This document shows positions 24,506 to 35,999 of a stretch of 64,000 bases of DNA, piece by piece. Numbering within the stretch: position 1 is the stretch's first letter; the number at the start of each line of letters is the position of its first letter. The position numbers were made by a program, and so were the translations under genes. A model generated the notes under the pieces. It did not search any database. It was not told the DNA's origin and saw only the letters and a list, made by a program, of their open reading frames with translations. Source of the stretch: Pseudoscleropodium purum (lineage: Eukaryota > Streptophyta > Bryopsida > Hypnales > Brachytheciaceae); the NCBI GenBank assembly GCA_963969395.1, contig OZ017796.1:5768501-5832500 (forward strand). Direction: 5' to 3'.

Positions 24506-26376
24506 TAGTCTCAAGGATGAGATTAATTTATCACTCAATTTGTATTAATCACAAACTTGATAGCTTCCAAATCATCTTTAGCATCTTTACATGAACTAGT
24601 TTTTTTATCCTTTTAATACCGCAAGACTTCTAATCTTCTATATCACCAAACTAGCTCAAGTTCATCCATTATTACAAACTAATTTATTATAGTTCTACTT
24701 GCAATTGAACTAATTTTTTTGTCATGAACTTGGACATAATTTCATTCAATTTGTCCTCACTTGCTAGCTAAATACAATTCTAATTCCAATTTGGCAATTT
24801 TACCCAAGTACCAATCTTCCATCAAATTTATAATAAATTATTTTTCAAGATCACATTTCTTTTTCCTTCAATTCATTTTTGAAATGCCCCACTTGGCATG
24901 GTTCTATTTTTTTACATGTGTAATTTTTTCACTTTGTAAATTCTCTTCCAATTATTCAATTAATAATTTTTAAATCTAATTTTTATATTCTAATAGGTTG
25001 TTTTATGACTCTTTCAATTCTTGATTCTATTCTCTCTAATTTAGTACAATCATCTCTTAATCTCTTATACAAAGTTTGACCTAATGTGGATATGTAACTT
25101 AATAAGCTCTCCAATCAACTCTTCAACTTCTAGAATTAGGTTCCTTGACATATATTCCCTTCAATACAATTTTGTATTCCACACAAATTTCTTATCAATT
25201 CCTAATTGGATTTCAATTATTTATTCAATTAACATACACCAACCAAATTATCTCATGCAGATCTACCAATCATACCAATTCAATCACAATTCTAATTTGG
25301 CAGACACCCAATCACACAACATCCTCTCAATAATCCAATACAAATTCATTGACCACACATAAACAAATCCAAATAGACAATTAGAATTTATTAATCATTA
25401 ATAAATAAAAATTAAAACAAAAACTCAAGTTGAACTAGCACACTTTTAATTTTTATTTATTTATATAATTTGATTTGAAAGCCATGATATAATTGTTCAA
25501 CTTGAGTATAATTTTAACTATCTTAGTTTTATGCATGTTGGAATCTTTGTGACTTATTACAAGTTGGCCTTTATATTCAAATTAGATTCTTTTATAGTTT
25601 ATTCATTACTTATCTCTTTTAATACTATAATTATTCACCTCATAGGTCAAAAACTTTCATTAACTTATAATGTGTCTTTCCTTCTAAGTTGAAATTTTTG
25701 AATATATAATCTATAAGTCTATAATGTCTATAGTGTCACATAATTAATATTATTGCATTAATGGCACTTATTATAGTACTTTTCTAATTCAAGTTAATAT
25801 GTAGCAAATTAATTTCTTTGACGAGATACAATTAGTCTACTAATAAGCTATAACTTTTAATCTTTCTATTGTAAATAGCAAAACAAACATGTTTGAATTG
25901 TTTTCATCCTTAGCTACATATTCATGTCTACTTTCACAACATAAAATTTCATCCATTTAAAAAAAAAAATCTTGAATTAGTTTTGTAACAAGTATTGTTT
26001 TGATTTTCTATATATTTTTTGTATTCAATATATAATTCAAATAATATAAGTGTATTCTTTCTAAACTAAGTTTCTCAAATTAAAAGGTATATAATCTTAT
26101 TAAATTCATTTTAAATCACCATAATTAGAACTTGGAATATTTTTTTATCATAAGTTCAAATAAAAAATAATCTTGTAGGAGTCACATCGCCTAATAAAGT
26201 TTTGAAGTGTTTTGAACCAAAAACTAATTAAAAATATTCTTTTCTAAAATAAGGCTAAATTTTTTATTTTTTTATTTTTGAAAATCTAACTTGAAAATTT
26301 GTTAATGAATTTGTTCAAATATGTCCTCTAAAATTAGTATTATATTCAAATTACCCCACAAATTTAAAGAAAATAA
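24506..26376. other. Very AT-rich intergenic DNA
   Basis: T/A-rich sequence with repeated TCAATT/AATTC words and no plausible gene, RNA or bounded repeat. Confidence 0.4.
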
Positions 26377-26639
26377 CATGGTTGTCATAACGGGCGAGTT
26401 AGGATCATCGGACGAGATGGACAGACAGGCAAACCAGACCAGACGGACGGACGGTCCAGACGGCTTTAATTTTGTAACTTGTGCAATTTTGCGGAATGAC
26501 ACGTCACCTCGTCCGCGCCCATCATGTTCCTTAATCCACATGGCATCCATGTGGCCTATTTTTCCGTTATCAGAAAGTCAACTACGTGTTGACTGTATCG
26601 GATGGGCAAACCGGACGTCCGTCCACTATGACAACCATG
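26377..26639. mobile_element. hAT-like element with GC-rich interior (263 bp)
   Basis: TIRs CATGGTTGTCATA and TATGACAACCATG belong to the same family as the palindromic MITEs at 4812, 5956 and 29635. Exact 8-bp duplication GAAAATAA (26369-26376 and 26640-26647). Unlike those foldbacks it has a GC-rich interior with GGACGGACGG and CCGGACGTCCGTCC words, which links it to the GC-rich patches at 1-125 and 2150-2322. The 108-codon frame across it is not a recognised protein. Confidence 0.92.
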
Positions 26640-27636
26640 GAAAATAATGCCTAAATTTCAAAAACTACCTTTTTGAGGTCTTTTCTTTTATAGTTTTTTC
26701 ATTCAAACTTTTAGAAAGAAAAATTTGTACTTGTATCATTCAACTTGTATATTTTGAAAAATATATTGGAAAATAAGTTGACAAATAGATGGAAAACATT
26801 GATAAAAAAAACTTTTGTTTATTTTATAATAAAAATTAAAGTAAAAATCTTTACATTAAATGACAAGAAAACCTATACCACTATTAACTTTGACATAAAT
26901 TGATGACCTTCAATTTCAATGGTAGAATGTTTTGGTAAACAATATACATTCTATGTACTCTTTTCATTCCAAAAGTTAAAAAAATAGGCTAAAACATCAA
27001 TTCTATAATAATATTATTATTGCTCACATTGCATAGAAAACAAAAGTCTTAATAACTTTCATTAGTTGGAATAAATTTGTTTTAAGGTTTTTGTGTATGT
27101 ATTAATATATCCAAAAAAATATAATTAATTGTTTAAAAAAATTAAATATTCCCAATTGCCTACTTTGAGATGGAAATTCTTAAAAAAACTCATAAATTTG
27201 TAATTCTTATTAGAATAACATGAAGGTATGAAATAAAGTTGAAAGTGTGACACTTGTAGAGAATAATAATTAAAAGATATTCAAAAGAATTCATATCCAA
27301 AATTTGCAGTTATTAAGTTGCTAGACTTGCTACATAGTCTACCAAATTTAAATATAGCCAAAGGTGGACTCTTCAATTCTTGAGAGTTGAAATTTCAATT
27401 TACAGTTGATTTTAGAACTATTAATCATTGAATTTTTGGATTATATTTATAAATAAGTATTGGTTAGTATCATTGTGGTTATGGTTTTTTGCATCCTATG
27501 GTTCACAAACAACAATGAATTAAATTTTTTTACTTGAAAAAAACATAGTGAAGCACTCATATACAAGGTTGTTACATTAGGTAGGTCCACGAAGTAGATG
27601 AATCAAACAGTTCAAAGGATTTAACAACCTAAAGTT

Positions 27637-27930
27637 TGTCACATTGGACAGGGTAGGATTTATTTGTTGGGTTGACAAGACGTCTAGACGCGGACGCTAT
27701 GTTCGCAGCGTCCGCTGACATTCGCGTCCCGGCGGACGCAGCGTCCGTCCGCCCGATTACGGCCGTCCGCACGATCTGGGTGTCCGCCTCGGGCGGTCGG
27801 GCCGTCCGCCCCGCCCGTCCGCTTTCCGACGGCGGTCGGGATGCTGTGTTCATTAGCCTCCATGCGTCCGGAAAACGGACGCTATTTTGGGGCGGATGTT
27901 GAAATTTGTCAACCCTGGCCCAATGTGATA
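27637..27930. mobile_element. GC-rich GTCCG-word element
   Basis: A core of very high GC content in AT-rich DNA, with repeated CGGACG/GCGTCC words. Inverted ends are TCACATTGGACAGGGT on the left and CCCTGGCCCAATGTGA on the right. An inner pair is GGGTTGACAA and TTGTCAACCC. The left half matches 2150-2322 in inverse orientation. Open frames on both strands (76 and 170 codons) reflect the lack of AT-rich stops, not genes. CpG-rich DNA retained in such an AT-rich genome suggests recent insertion or escape from methylation-driven decay. Confidence 0.7.
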
Positions 27931-29634
27931 CCTCATTCCTATGCTTCAAGATCACAAGATCAATTGTGACTGCAACAAAAACTTCTATTTTTTTAGCATG
28001 CCAATGGAAAAATTTCTTCCTTGATAGTAGAAAAAGCAAAACATTATTGGGAGCTCTCAATTTATAGTGTAATATGTGAAAACACCTAAGCAAACATCTT
28101 AGGTCAAAGTTGACATGAAGGCAAGCATTTACAAAAACCATATGAAAAAATTTGTTGATTTAAGGTTTAAAAATGAAATAAAAACGTATAAGCTTTTACA
28201 AATTTTTAAAAATATCTCTAAATTAGAAAATTAGAAAATGAATTATAATGTGAGATTTTGGAGCACCACAAAAACTTTCCAACAAAAATTTAGAAAGTTT
28301 TTGGCTCGACTTCAATGAGAAATTGAGATTTATATTTTTAGTATATACCAAGTATAGTACAAATCACTCTTTTGGTGTAAAATGGTAAACACGAACCACG
28401 TGATAATCTTTTTTAATATTTTATTTTCATAGTTAAATAATTTTGATAGTTTTAGTCATGCCTTCAACCTCAAGTTCATTCTAAAGTTGCTTAAGTATTT
28501 TTTGAAGTTTATTGGAGTAGTACTAGGTAGTGTCGTAGTGCACTATGACAAAAAAACTTGTACACCATAACATGCAAAAAATCCTTATATACAATGGTAT
28601 GGATATGATCCATGAGTCATAGTTTACAACTATTGCTTGAAAGACATTATTGAAATATTTTTGAATTCAGAGTTGCAATTAATTATAATATAAATATATA
28701 ATACATCTATATGTTTTTGGAAGTGAATGGTCAATGCACATAATAGGTTAAATAAAGCAAAGTTCTACTCTTTATACAAAACAAACATTCATACTAATTT
28801 CTCTACCGTCATTTTGCTATTCAAAACCAAATGAAGATAAAGACATAAAGTAGATATACCCACTACTAACCCAACACTCAAATTCACCTAAAACCATTAT
28901 ATTGGTGGCTTAAAATCTTCTAGAACAAAATTCCATATAATTAGTACATCATGGCAGAATTGTCAAATGGTCGTACGTGTGTCTAACTTACATACAAGAG
29001 GCAACCAAAACAATGTGTTACTTTCATTAAGCTATGCAAATTAAATTAAATCCAAACTACATGAAACCTTCAACAACATTCTATGGATGAATAAGTTAAT
29101 CATCTTGAATTTTCTCTGCATGAATATTGTAAAAAGTCAATTTTGTTAAATTGGCGGAATTCCAATTTATCATGGCACTTTTCAAAGCACCTCTTCTAAA
29201 ATATGAATCCATACAAGTCCTAGATTTTAGACCTTTATGCACATATAAGTCACAACTTTTGGATCCAAAATGGTGCCAATTTAATGAAATTGACTTTTGT
29301 TGTTCTTGAGTAAGCTTGAACTCAAGTCTCTATCCAATTGCATGATCCTCTTGGCAGATGAATCTTAACTTTGTACAATGGATGAACTCCATTAGCTTGG
29401 TGACGGGCTTGGTGATTTAATTAGTTGTACTGACATCAATAAGCACATAAAAACCTACATTACAATTCTTCGTGACTGTGCAAATGAATCACTCAGATGC
29501 TCTTCCAAGTTGGTTTAATTAGTCCTCGAGCAAGCCTCTTCAACTTTAGGAAATTAGGAAGTGAAAAATGGGTCATTTTCCGTCTTACAAGGTCAATTAA
29601 ATAATCACAGTAACAAATCAATAGAGCTAGGAAT
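27931..29634. other. AT-rich intergenic DNA
   Basis: No gene, RNA or bounded repeat is recognised. There are only short frames with noncoding composition. Confidence 0.4.
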
Positions 29635-29787
29635 CATGGTTGTCATATTGGACAAGTTACTATTCATTTCATGTCTTGTAGGACGAGTTATTACTCATCA
29701 AATGTACCTAAAAGGTACATTTGATGAATAATAACTCGTCCTACAGAACATGAAATGAATAGTAACTTGTCCAGTATGACAACCATG
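29635..29787. mobile_element. Palindromic hAT-like MITE, copy 3 (153 bp)
   Basis: Same length and structure as 4812-4964: CATGGTTGTCATATTGGACA at the left, the mirrored GACAACCATG at the right, and a centre at AATGTACCTAAAAGGTACATT. Target duplication CTAGGAAT / CTAGGAAC (29627-29634 and 29788-29795), 7 of 8 bases matching. Confidence 0.9.
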
Positions 29788-32230
29788 CTAGGAACACTGT
29801 CTCATGGATACTCAGCAACCATTGACATTTATTTAACTACGAGATTTGAGTCTTCAGGACTCAGGAGCTGCACGTACATGCATGAGGGAGGCTAGTATAG
29901 AAATCTCTAAAAATTGATGAATTATAAGCTTAATATTTTCTAATCCAACTTAAGCCCAGGTACACTTGCACAACATAGAAAATGCATCTGCTCACTCATT
30001 CCCATCAGGCAGATCCGATCATCCATATGCCGTGAGCGGTCAGTAAATTCATACACTCTGTATGTCGCAGGACTGCAAGGTTGGCCAGCTCAGACCAGGC
30101 AGGAGGGCTTATTAATTACGAGAGCACGTCTAATCATCACCATTATTAATCACGTCTATAATTTCCAACACCAGCTACAGTAGTTCCGAATGATTTGGTC
30201 AGTACATAACTCATGCATTAAATAACATGTCCTCACGAACCATGCATCGATCGCAAAGTAAGCGTAGGAGCTTAATAGTAAAGGACGGACGGACGGACGC
30301 AGGGGAAGAGCATGCTTACCTTCGGAAGCAAAGCGGAGTAGCATGAGTCAGTCAAGCAATTTAACAGACAAACTAAGAATCAAGCATTGATACGAATTAA
30401 CTTAATACCCATGCCAGCAAGTGTTCAATCTGAAAGAACCTAGAAAGGAAACTCGCGTTCAACATCACAGTACATGTCTAGCTATCTTGGTGCGTTGTTT
30501 AAGACTAAGCTGTTAAGAAATGACTAGCATTATACACGAGCATTTACCGAAATTAGTTACGTTTCATTAGTAAACCTTTCATCGGAGACACGTTGCTGGA
30601 TCGACTTTCAGAGGCACTGAAACTCTGTAAGTCCCAGGACCTAGCTCGGTCGCATTGCATTGCAGACAAACTACCAAACTATTGAATGATCTCTGTGCAT
30701 TTGAAATAACTTAAGTGCTCAATGTGAATGATAATGAATCAAAGGATGAAGATCCAGTTAAACTTCTTACGGGATCCTGAGAAGTACCTTCAGTTGATAT
30801 CATGGCTGAGAAATCTCACTGGCTCCTTCACGCGCTTAGCTTGCAGACCAAGCCTCCGATCCTCCGTATCGTCCTCTACCGATCTCCAGCTTCAACAGAA
30901 AACTTCCTGGCCCAACTTCCCATGATGGCTTCCCGGGATGATTTAAGTGTCATTTACATATAAGTTCAGAGAAGCTTAATTCATCTACACAAACCACATG
31001 ATATGCTGCAAATATGCCACCTGTACTCATAATTGTTTTGAGAACTTCACAGTTGAGATCCAATGTGCACGTTCCTGTAAGTAGCGTAATGTATAGCATT
31101 GATTTCACTCAATATTTTAACTGCTACAGACCGCTTAATATCATCATAGCAGTCAAACCTGTAAATGGAAAGGTGACAAAGTTCAAATTCATGCAGAAGC
31201 TTAATACACAAGCCTCAAGTTGCACGAACTGAGAGACTGTGAAGTAGTCCTCAATGACGCGGAACGCCATAAAAGCTGAACTTGGCAAGAAGGGCACATG
31301 CAATACGGAGAAGTCACATTCAAAATGGAGTTCCATTCAGCTGTGTATACACATTTAGAAGGAACTCCCAACTAGAAAATCATTATGTAATTATCCAAAG
31401 AGTAGAGTGAAAGTATGGAGAGTGAATTGTAATTAGGATATCGATCACTGCATTACAGTTTTAATCACGCCGAAGCCCAGAACAATAACATCTTTAGTTA
31501 AGTACACGCGATTATAAGGATCACGTGGCTCACGCACAAAGATTCCAGTCACTACATCCATACAGTGGAATAAATAAGCAAGTTAAGTAATAATAGATTC
31601 CTGTCTAGCTAAGTCCTAGCTCTGCAATAGACTTCGATGCAATGTTCGCAATGAATTGCAAGCTTGATCTCTTCTTATATGCGTATTCGACGGAAACTAA
31701 ATAATCTAAAATGTACCAGATCAATGCATACTCCCATGCCAAACTGTACGACTACGTCTAATATACTTCTACTGTGAGTCTCATGCTACACTGTTAGCTG
31801 GGAGCTAAGTAACCTCATGGTACTATACAAAGAGTCGTCAATCATCTAATCATGATCATTATCTAGTAAGCCATATGGCTAGTATAGCTGTCAAACTATG
31901 AGAAGCGTTCTGAAACTGAAACAGAACTGGCCGACAAACATCTAAATAATAAGTATTCTGATGAGTAGCAGTAACAGCTGCTGCCTAGTATTCTAAAAGC
32001 ACTCCAGGTAGAACTGGTGTAATTCTATTCTAGTGAAAAAGTACGCTTCAATCAGATTGAAATGCACAAACTTGGATTAACGATGTGTAGTAACTAGTAC
32101 GTCAAGCGCACTGTCTTATTGGGGTCAAATCTTTAGCTTACAAAGCCCCTGACGAAGAAAGCGATCGAAACCGATCGTGGGCTTGCAAATGGGCTAGCTA
32201 GCTTGGTCGAGAATATTACACTCGAGAAAA
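29788..32230. other. Low-repeat region 3' of the ZHD gene
   Basis: More balanced in composition than the flanking repeats. A GGAC run (30284-30299) and one small ORF (30802-30963) are the only features. The portion next to 32422 probably includes the 3' untranslated region of the ZHD gene. Confidence 0.35.
30802..30963 (+). CDS. Small ORF of unknown function (53 aa)
   Basis: It begins in a favourable context (GATATCATGGCTGAG) and reads MAEKSHWLLHALSLQ..., with a leucine/proline-rich middle and an end in DDLSVIYI. The GC content is locally raised. It is not a shadow of another gene. I recognise no domain, signal peptide or membrane segment. It may be a short peptide, a first exon or chance. 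An AG at 30791-30793 just upstream could be an acceptor. Confidence 0.25.
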   Translation: MAEKSHWLLHALSLQTKPPILRIVLYRSPASTENFLAQLPMMASRDDLSVIYI

Positions 32231-32422
32231 GTAATAATATTCATTACATGATGGAGCATGCGTGTGAACGGACATCTGTGATTCTTGTACAGGATGGAAC
32301 GTAACTGAAACAAAGAATTGGAGAAAACTGAAGAAAAAAACTTATCGGGATCAGTGGAGCTGGTACGTTTGGGATCCGATCGAGAAGGCTCTGGCATGTC
32401 GTTCTGGCATTGGAGCTGTAAG

Positions 32423-33499
32423 TTATGGCTTCTTGCCCATGGTGTGTTTGTTGTTGTGCATCCAGACCTTGAGGACGTGTCTCTTGACTCCAACGGTCGA
32501 GCAAAACTCGTGCACTGCAGCTTCGTCGTGCTTCTGGATGCGCCACCCGACCTTCTCCGCGAACGCCAGCATCTTGTCCTTCTGCTCGGTGGTGAATTTG
32601 GTGCGGAAACGCTTCTTGATGGCGGACGGCGAGCGCATGGACATCATGAGTCCTCCACTCGTGACGATGTGTCCCGGCCCGTCGTCCTGGTCGTCGCTAT
32701 CTGTGGGTCCTCCGGCACTCATCGCCGCGGCCATTGTGAGCGGCGTCATTTGCCCGCCGCCTCCTCCAGTCAATGCCAGTGTTGTCACGGCGGGCGCGGC
32801 CAATATGGCGCCTTGCTGGGGGGTTGCGTTCCCCATCCCCTTGGACAACTTGCGCTTGCAGTCGCACTCGCCTTCCACTTCCCTACGGTGGAAGTTGCGG
32901 TGACAGTCGCAGGCGGCGCAGCGAAGCGCATCGCCGTCGCCGTCGTCGCCACCCGGCATGAACTCCCCACACCCGTCGATGGCGTGCCCGCCAATGCTGG
33001 CTGCGTGGTTCTTCAGGCACTCACGGTAACGGACCGCGCCCGGCTTCGAGGAGGGCTTCGCCACGATGTTGTTGTTGTTGTTGTTGTTGGCCACCGCGGC
33101 GGCCTTGTTCGACTCCGTCACTGCCGTCACCACCGCCTGGCGCAGAATCTCGCGCGCTTGGTCCGTCACGACTTGATCGCTCGTCTTGTGATCGTTCCCG
33201 CTTTTGGACCCCGGCGCCGACCCGAGCCCGTTCCCGCTGGCGGAGTGGGTGGTGAGCTTCGACATCTTGGTGGCGCTCGCGAGGTCATGATGGTGGGTGT
33301 GCATCAGCGGCGTGGGGGTGGAGTAATAGTTCGACGCCGCTTGCATCATCGTCGCGGTTCCCACGGGCGCGGGTCGAAGCGGTGACAGCGGGGGTGGCGC
33401 CACAGCACTGCTTTGCTGATGCTGGTATTGCGCCTGTTGTTGCTGTTGTTGTTGATCGTTGTTGCCGAGCTGCTCGTGACCTGATGCCCCCAAATCCAT
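32423..33499 (-). CDS. ZHD: ZF-HD (zinc-finger homeodomain) transcription factor
   Basis: An intact, intronless 358-aa protein. Residues about 156-206 form the ZF-HD dimerisation zinc finger: [26 protein letters not shown], then [14 protein letters not shown], with the conserved Cys/His set. Residues about 295-354 form the divergent homeodomain ([16 protein letters not shown] ... [12 protein letters not shown] ... [11 protein letters not shown]), near the C-terminus as usual. The N-terminal region has a glutamine run (about residues 16-22), Pro/Ala- and His-rich parts, and an asparagine run (about 138-144). Family members are nuclear DNA-binding proteins that homo- and heterodimerise through the finger, and a single-exon gene is typical. 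I chose the ATG at 33499; the frame extends 5 codons further only to a GTG. A TATA box lies about 750 bp upstream, with upstream ORFs in the leader, so translational control is possible. The exact subfamily and targets cannot be told. Confidence 0.97.
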   Translation of the reverse strand: MDLGASGHEQLGNNDQQQQQQQAQYQHQQSSAVAPPPLSPLRPAPVGTATMMQAASNYYSTPTPLMHTHHHDLASATKMSKLTTHSASGNGLGSAPGSKSGNDHKTSDQVVTDQAREILRQAVVTAVTESNKAAAVANNNNNNNIVAKPSSKPGAVRYRECLKNHAASIGGHAIDGCGEFMPGGDDGDGDALRCAACDCHRNFHRREVEGECDCKRKLSKGMGNATPQQGAILAAPAVTTLALTGGGGGQMTPLTMAAAMSAGGPTDSDDQDDGPGHIVTSGGLMMSMRSPSAIKKRFRTKFTTEQKDKMLAFAEKVGWRIQKHDEAAVHEFCSTVGVKRHVLKVWMHNNKHTMGKKP

Positions 33500-33645
33500 C
33501 GCACTCCTCCACACGGTCGCTCCCTAATTCTCCCCCCTCCACCACATGACCTCTGCAATAATTTCCCCCCTTCCAATGCCTCGCGCCTTCTACTACTGCC
33601 CGTGTCTTCGATGTCGATGCTAGGCGCGGCGTCTAAGTTGACCAT
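33346..33645 (-). other. Upstream ORF overlapping the ZHD start
   Basis: An ATG at 33645, inside the presumed ZHD leader, opens a 99-codon frame that overlaps the ZHD start codon out of frame and ends inside the ZHD CDS. Its first 35 residues (MVNLDAAPSIDIEDTGSSRR...) look protein-like. The overlapped half is a shifted reading of the glutamine-rich region. A second tiny uORF lies at 33524-33547 (7 codons). Ribosomes using the ATG at 33645 would bypass the ZHD start, so this would repress it. Alternatively it marks the true N-terminus of a spliced form. Confidence 0.45.
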
Positions 33646-34225
33646 ACCCTGCAGCTAGCTAGCGAGGCTCACGTTGTGGGTGCTAGCTAGTGAGGCTCCC
33701 TGCGCCCGAGTTACCCCAAGCTAGCTCCCAATCTCATTGCTTTCGCCACTGTCCGCAAGAGCTAGTCACCCTGATGCACCAGACTTGAGTCCACCTCCAG
33801 AGAAGCTGTCAGAGCACTCAGAAAGCAGCACACTGGTCGGTAAGCGGAGGCTGATTGTGGACGTTCCAGACAGGAATTCGGAAGGCTGCTGCACCCAATA
33901 AGGCAATACCCTGGTTGACCGAATATTCTTCGACACACAAACACCGTTAACGATTTGCTTCGTTCTCCGAGCCGACTAGAATCACACAACAGTGTCGTTC
34001 CTCCCCGTAAAACAGCCGCGGAATGTTCATATCTCGCCACTGCCGTATCTTCGAACCACAACGACGCTAGCTAGCTCTTGAATTACAACAACCCCAGTCT
34101 TCTCAATCAACACGCACATCTGCAGATTGTTCAACTCAAGAAACGCGATGCCCCAGCGGTGCACCTCAGGCTAGCCTGCTAGCCGTACCGCCCCAGACAA
34201 ACTTCCAAACCAACACAGTCCAAAA
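33500..34225 (-). promoter_or_regulatory. Presumed long 5' leader of the ZHD gene
   Basis: The stretch between the TATA box and the ZHD start contains several ATGs: 33645 (overlapping uORF), 33547 (7 codons) and one near 34030 (about 24 codons). It also has GCTAGCTAG palindromes near 33655, 33685 and 34065. The extent assumes transcription starts about 25-35 bp below the TATA box. An intron in the leader cannot be excluded. Confidence 0.4.
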
Positions 34226-34250
34226 CTCGCATCCGAAAGCTTAATGGCCC

Positions 34251-34261
34251 CTTTATATATA
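34251..34261 (-). promoter_or_regulatory. TATA box upstream of ZHD
   Basis: On the minus strand the sequence reads TATATATAAAG, a strong TATA consensus, in GC-balanced flanks. It is about 750 bp above the ZHD ATG. It is the best core-promoter candidate in this region. A leader of about 720 nt is long but common for developmental transcription-factor genes. Confidence 0.55.
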
Positions 34262-35498
34262 CGACACTCTCCGGGTCGTCCCTCTCGCTCACACTCCCAG
34301 TCTCCAACGAGATCCCCCAGGCAATACCGTCAAGCGTCCCACCAATTCTCTCTCTTCCCACAAACCTCCACCCAAAATCTCTCCCTAAAACGCCACCGAA
34401 ATTAAACCCATAAGCTCACCGAAAACTGCGTGAACAGTTGCTAGCCCCGCGAGCTGCGTGCACTGCGCGGACATCCCCCTAGTAGTCTAATAACTCCGGT
34501 ATAAATTTTCCTATTTTCTTGTGCAGCTGATTCCCCACATCCCGGCATGCATACATCACTTCAGACAGAATCTAAGACTGATGGAAAGTCCACCCCAGTG
34601 AGAGGAGGAGTGGTAACGCCCGACCGGACCCTGGATCTGCCCACAAGAGGCGGACCTTAGCTAGCTAGCTGCCTGGAAGTCCTCCCCTCGCGCGCATGGG
34701 AAAGGGGGAGCAAAGGGAACCTGCGACTCCCCGCCAGAAGGTCCCCCAGGAGTAAGTAAAGTGAGAAAAAAAACCAAGACTAGCGTGAAAGGCAAACCGT
34801 TGTATGTAAGGTAGGACTCGATCAGGCACGACTACTGTTGAATGTTCCTCTCCCTACCTCCCCGGCCCTCATAATACTAACTACTTCAAGCTCATCGTAT
34901 ATTAGTTGCAGTACATACAGCTGCCTCTCTGTCTGCCTGCACAGACGCCTGCCCCTGCTGCCCTGCCCTGCCTTGCCTGCACTTCACTGCACTGCACTGC
35001 AGGCTCTCCCTTGTCTTGTGATCGATTGTTGGGAAAAACTCCAATATTGGCAGGCAGGGGGAAATGAAGCCAACCCCCGGGGGGGGTCACGACAGAGACG
35101 CTTCAATCTTGTGGGTAAGGCGTAATAATATCTCCCAGCTTGCGAGCTCTGCCTGGGTGCCGTGGGTGGGGGGCGGTGTCTACGGCCTGGTGTTCTGTCT
35201 GTCGAGCTACGGTGATCATCGTATTCATACTGCCGCGCCAGCAGCTAGCGAGCGTTGTTGGCGAGGCTGGGTCTGTCTAGCTTAGCTAAGCTAATAAGCT
35301 CCTCTGGGATTTTCTCCCTGGACTGTCCGTGTTGCTGAGTTTCACTTGGGACTGAAGCGATTGCCTTGGCTTTTGCTTTTGGGGAGTTTGCATTGGGCCT
35401 TTCACTTCTGCCCATGTTAGGGTGTACTTCGACTGGGGTGATCGAGTGAGTGGTTTTCTGTGGTTTGAGATTAACCTCCCATTATAATTTTACTGCAC
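34262..35498. other. ZHD upstream region
   Basis: GC-balanced, low-repeat sequence with CT-rich tracts and GCTAGCTAGC palindromes (34659-34670). It also holds a CTGCC/CACTG short repeat (34955-35000) and a G run (35078-35085). It probably includes distal promoter sequence. Frames here lack motifs. Confidence 0.35.
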
Positions 35499-35624
35499 AT
35501 GTCGTTATCTGACTTTGTCAAAAGCGGAAAAGGAAAAATTGATGTTGGCAATAAAGAGGATAAGAAGGCACTGCTCACTGCAATCGATCAGATCACAAGT
35601 GGAGTCCGGCACCCGGAGGGGTGA
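35499..35624 (+). CDS. Small ORF of unknown function (41 aa)
   Basis: It reads MSLSDFVKSGKGK... and then DKKALLTAIDQITSG, to a TGA. The composition is soluble and protein-like, with a plausible amphipathic helix, unlike frames of noncoding DNA nearby. It could be a short protein or a first exon (GTGATG at 35621 is a possible weak donor). It lies divergently from ZHD, about 1.2 kb from its TATA box. I recognise no family. Confidence 0.3.
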   Translation: MSLSDFVKSGKGKIDVGNKEDKKALLTAIDQITSGVRHPEG

Positions 35625-35999
35625 TGATGCGAGCTTGGGCTGGCCCTGCCTGCGCTGGACTCCTGGAGGGAGTTCACCCGGCATTATGGAAACGTAACCC
35701 AGAATGTTACTTAGTCTCTTGGCTTTTCCCAATTGCACCAGTTCCCTGGACTATCTACACCTCTCCGAGATTTCTAATAGCAACATGTTACGCAATTGTA
35801 CATACCTTAGGGGATGGAATGGGGGAGATGCCATAGGTACGTAGATCTTAGGTGTCCTGAGGCTTGGATCAGGGCTTGAAAAAGAGCACTTGACAAAAGT
35901 TTGAAACAAAATAACTATAATTACAATGATTATCTTTCTTGTCAAATTTTCAAAGTAGTGCAACTTGCAATTTTTTTATCATTGAAGTGACGAAGCTAT

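Noticed and set aside
27629..28141. 170-codon minus-strand ORF
   Set aside because: Its C-terminal half is the GC-rich transposon repeat, where stops are rare, and its N-terminal half is AT-driven. No domain is visible.
32433..32994. Other frames of 60-156 codons over the ZHD gene
   Set aside because: Shadows of the ZHD CDS in other frames.
32318..33385. Plus-strand 355-codon ORF
   Set aside because: It is the antisense of the ZHD coding region. GC-rich third positions keep the opposite strand open, and it has no recognisable domain.
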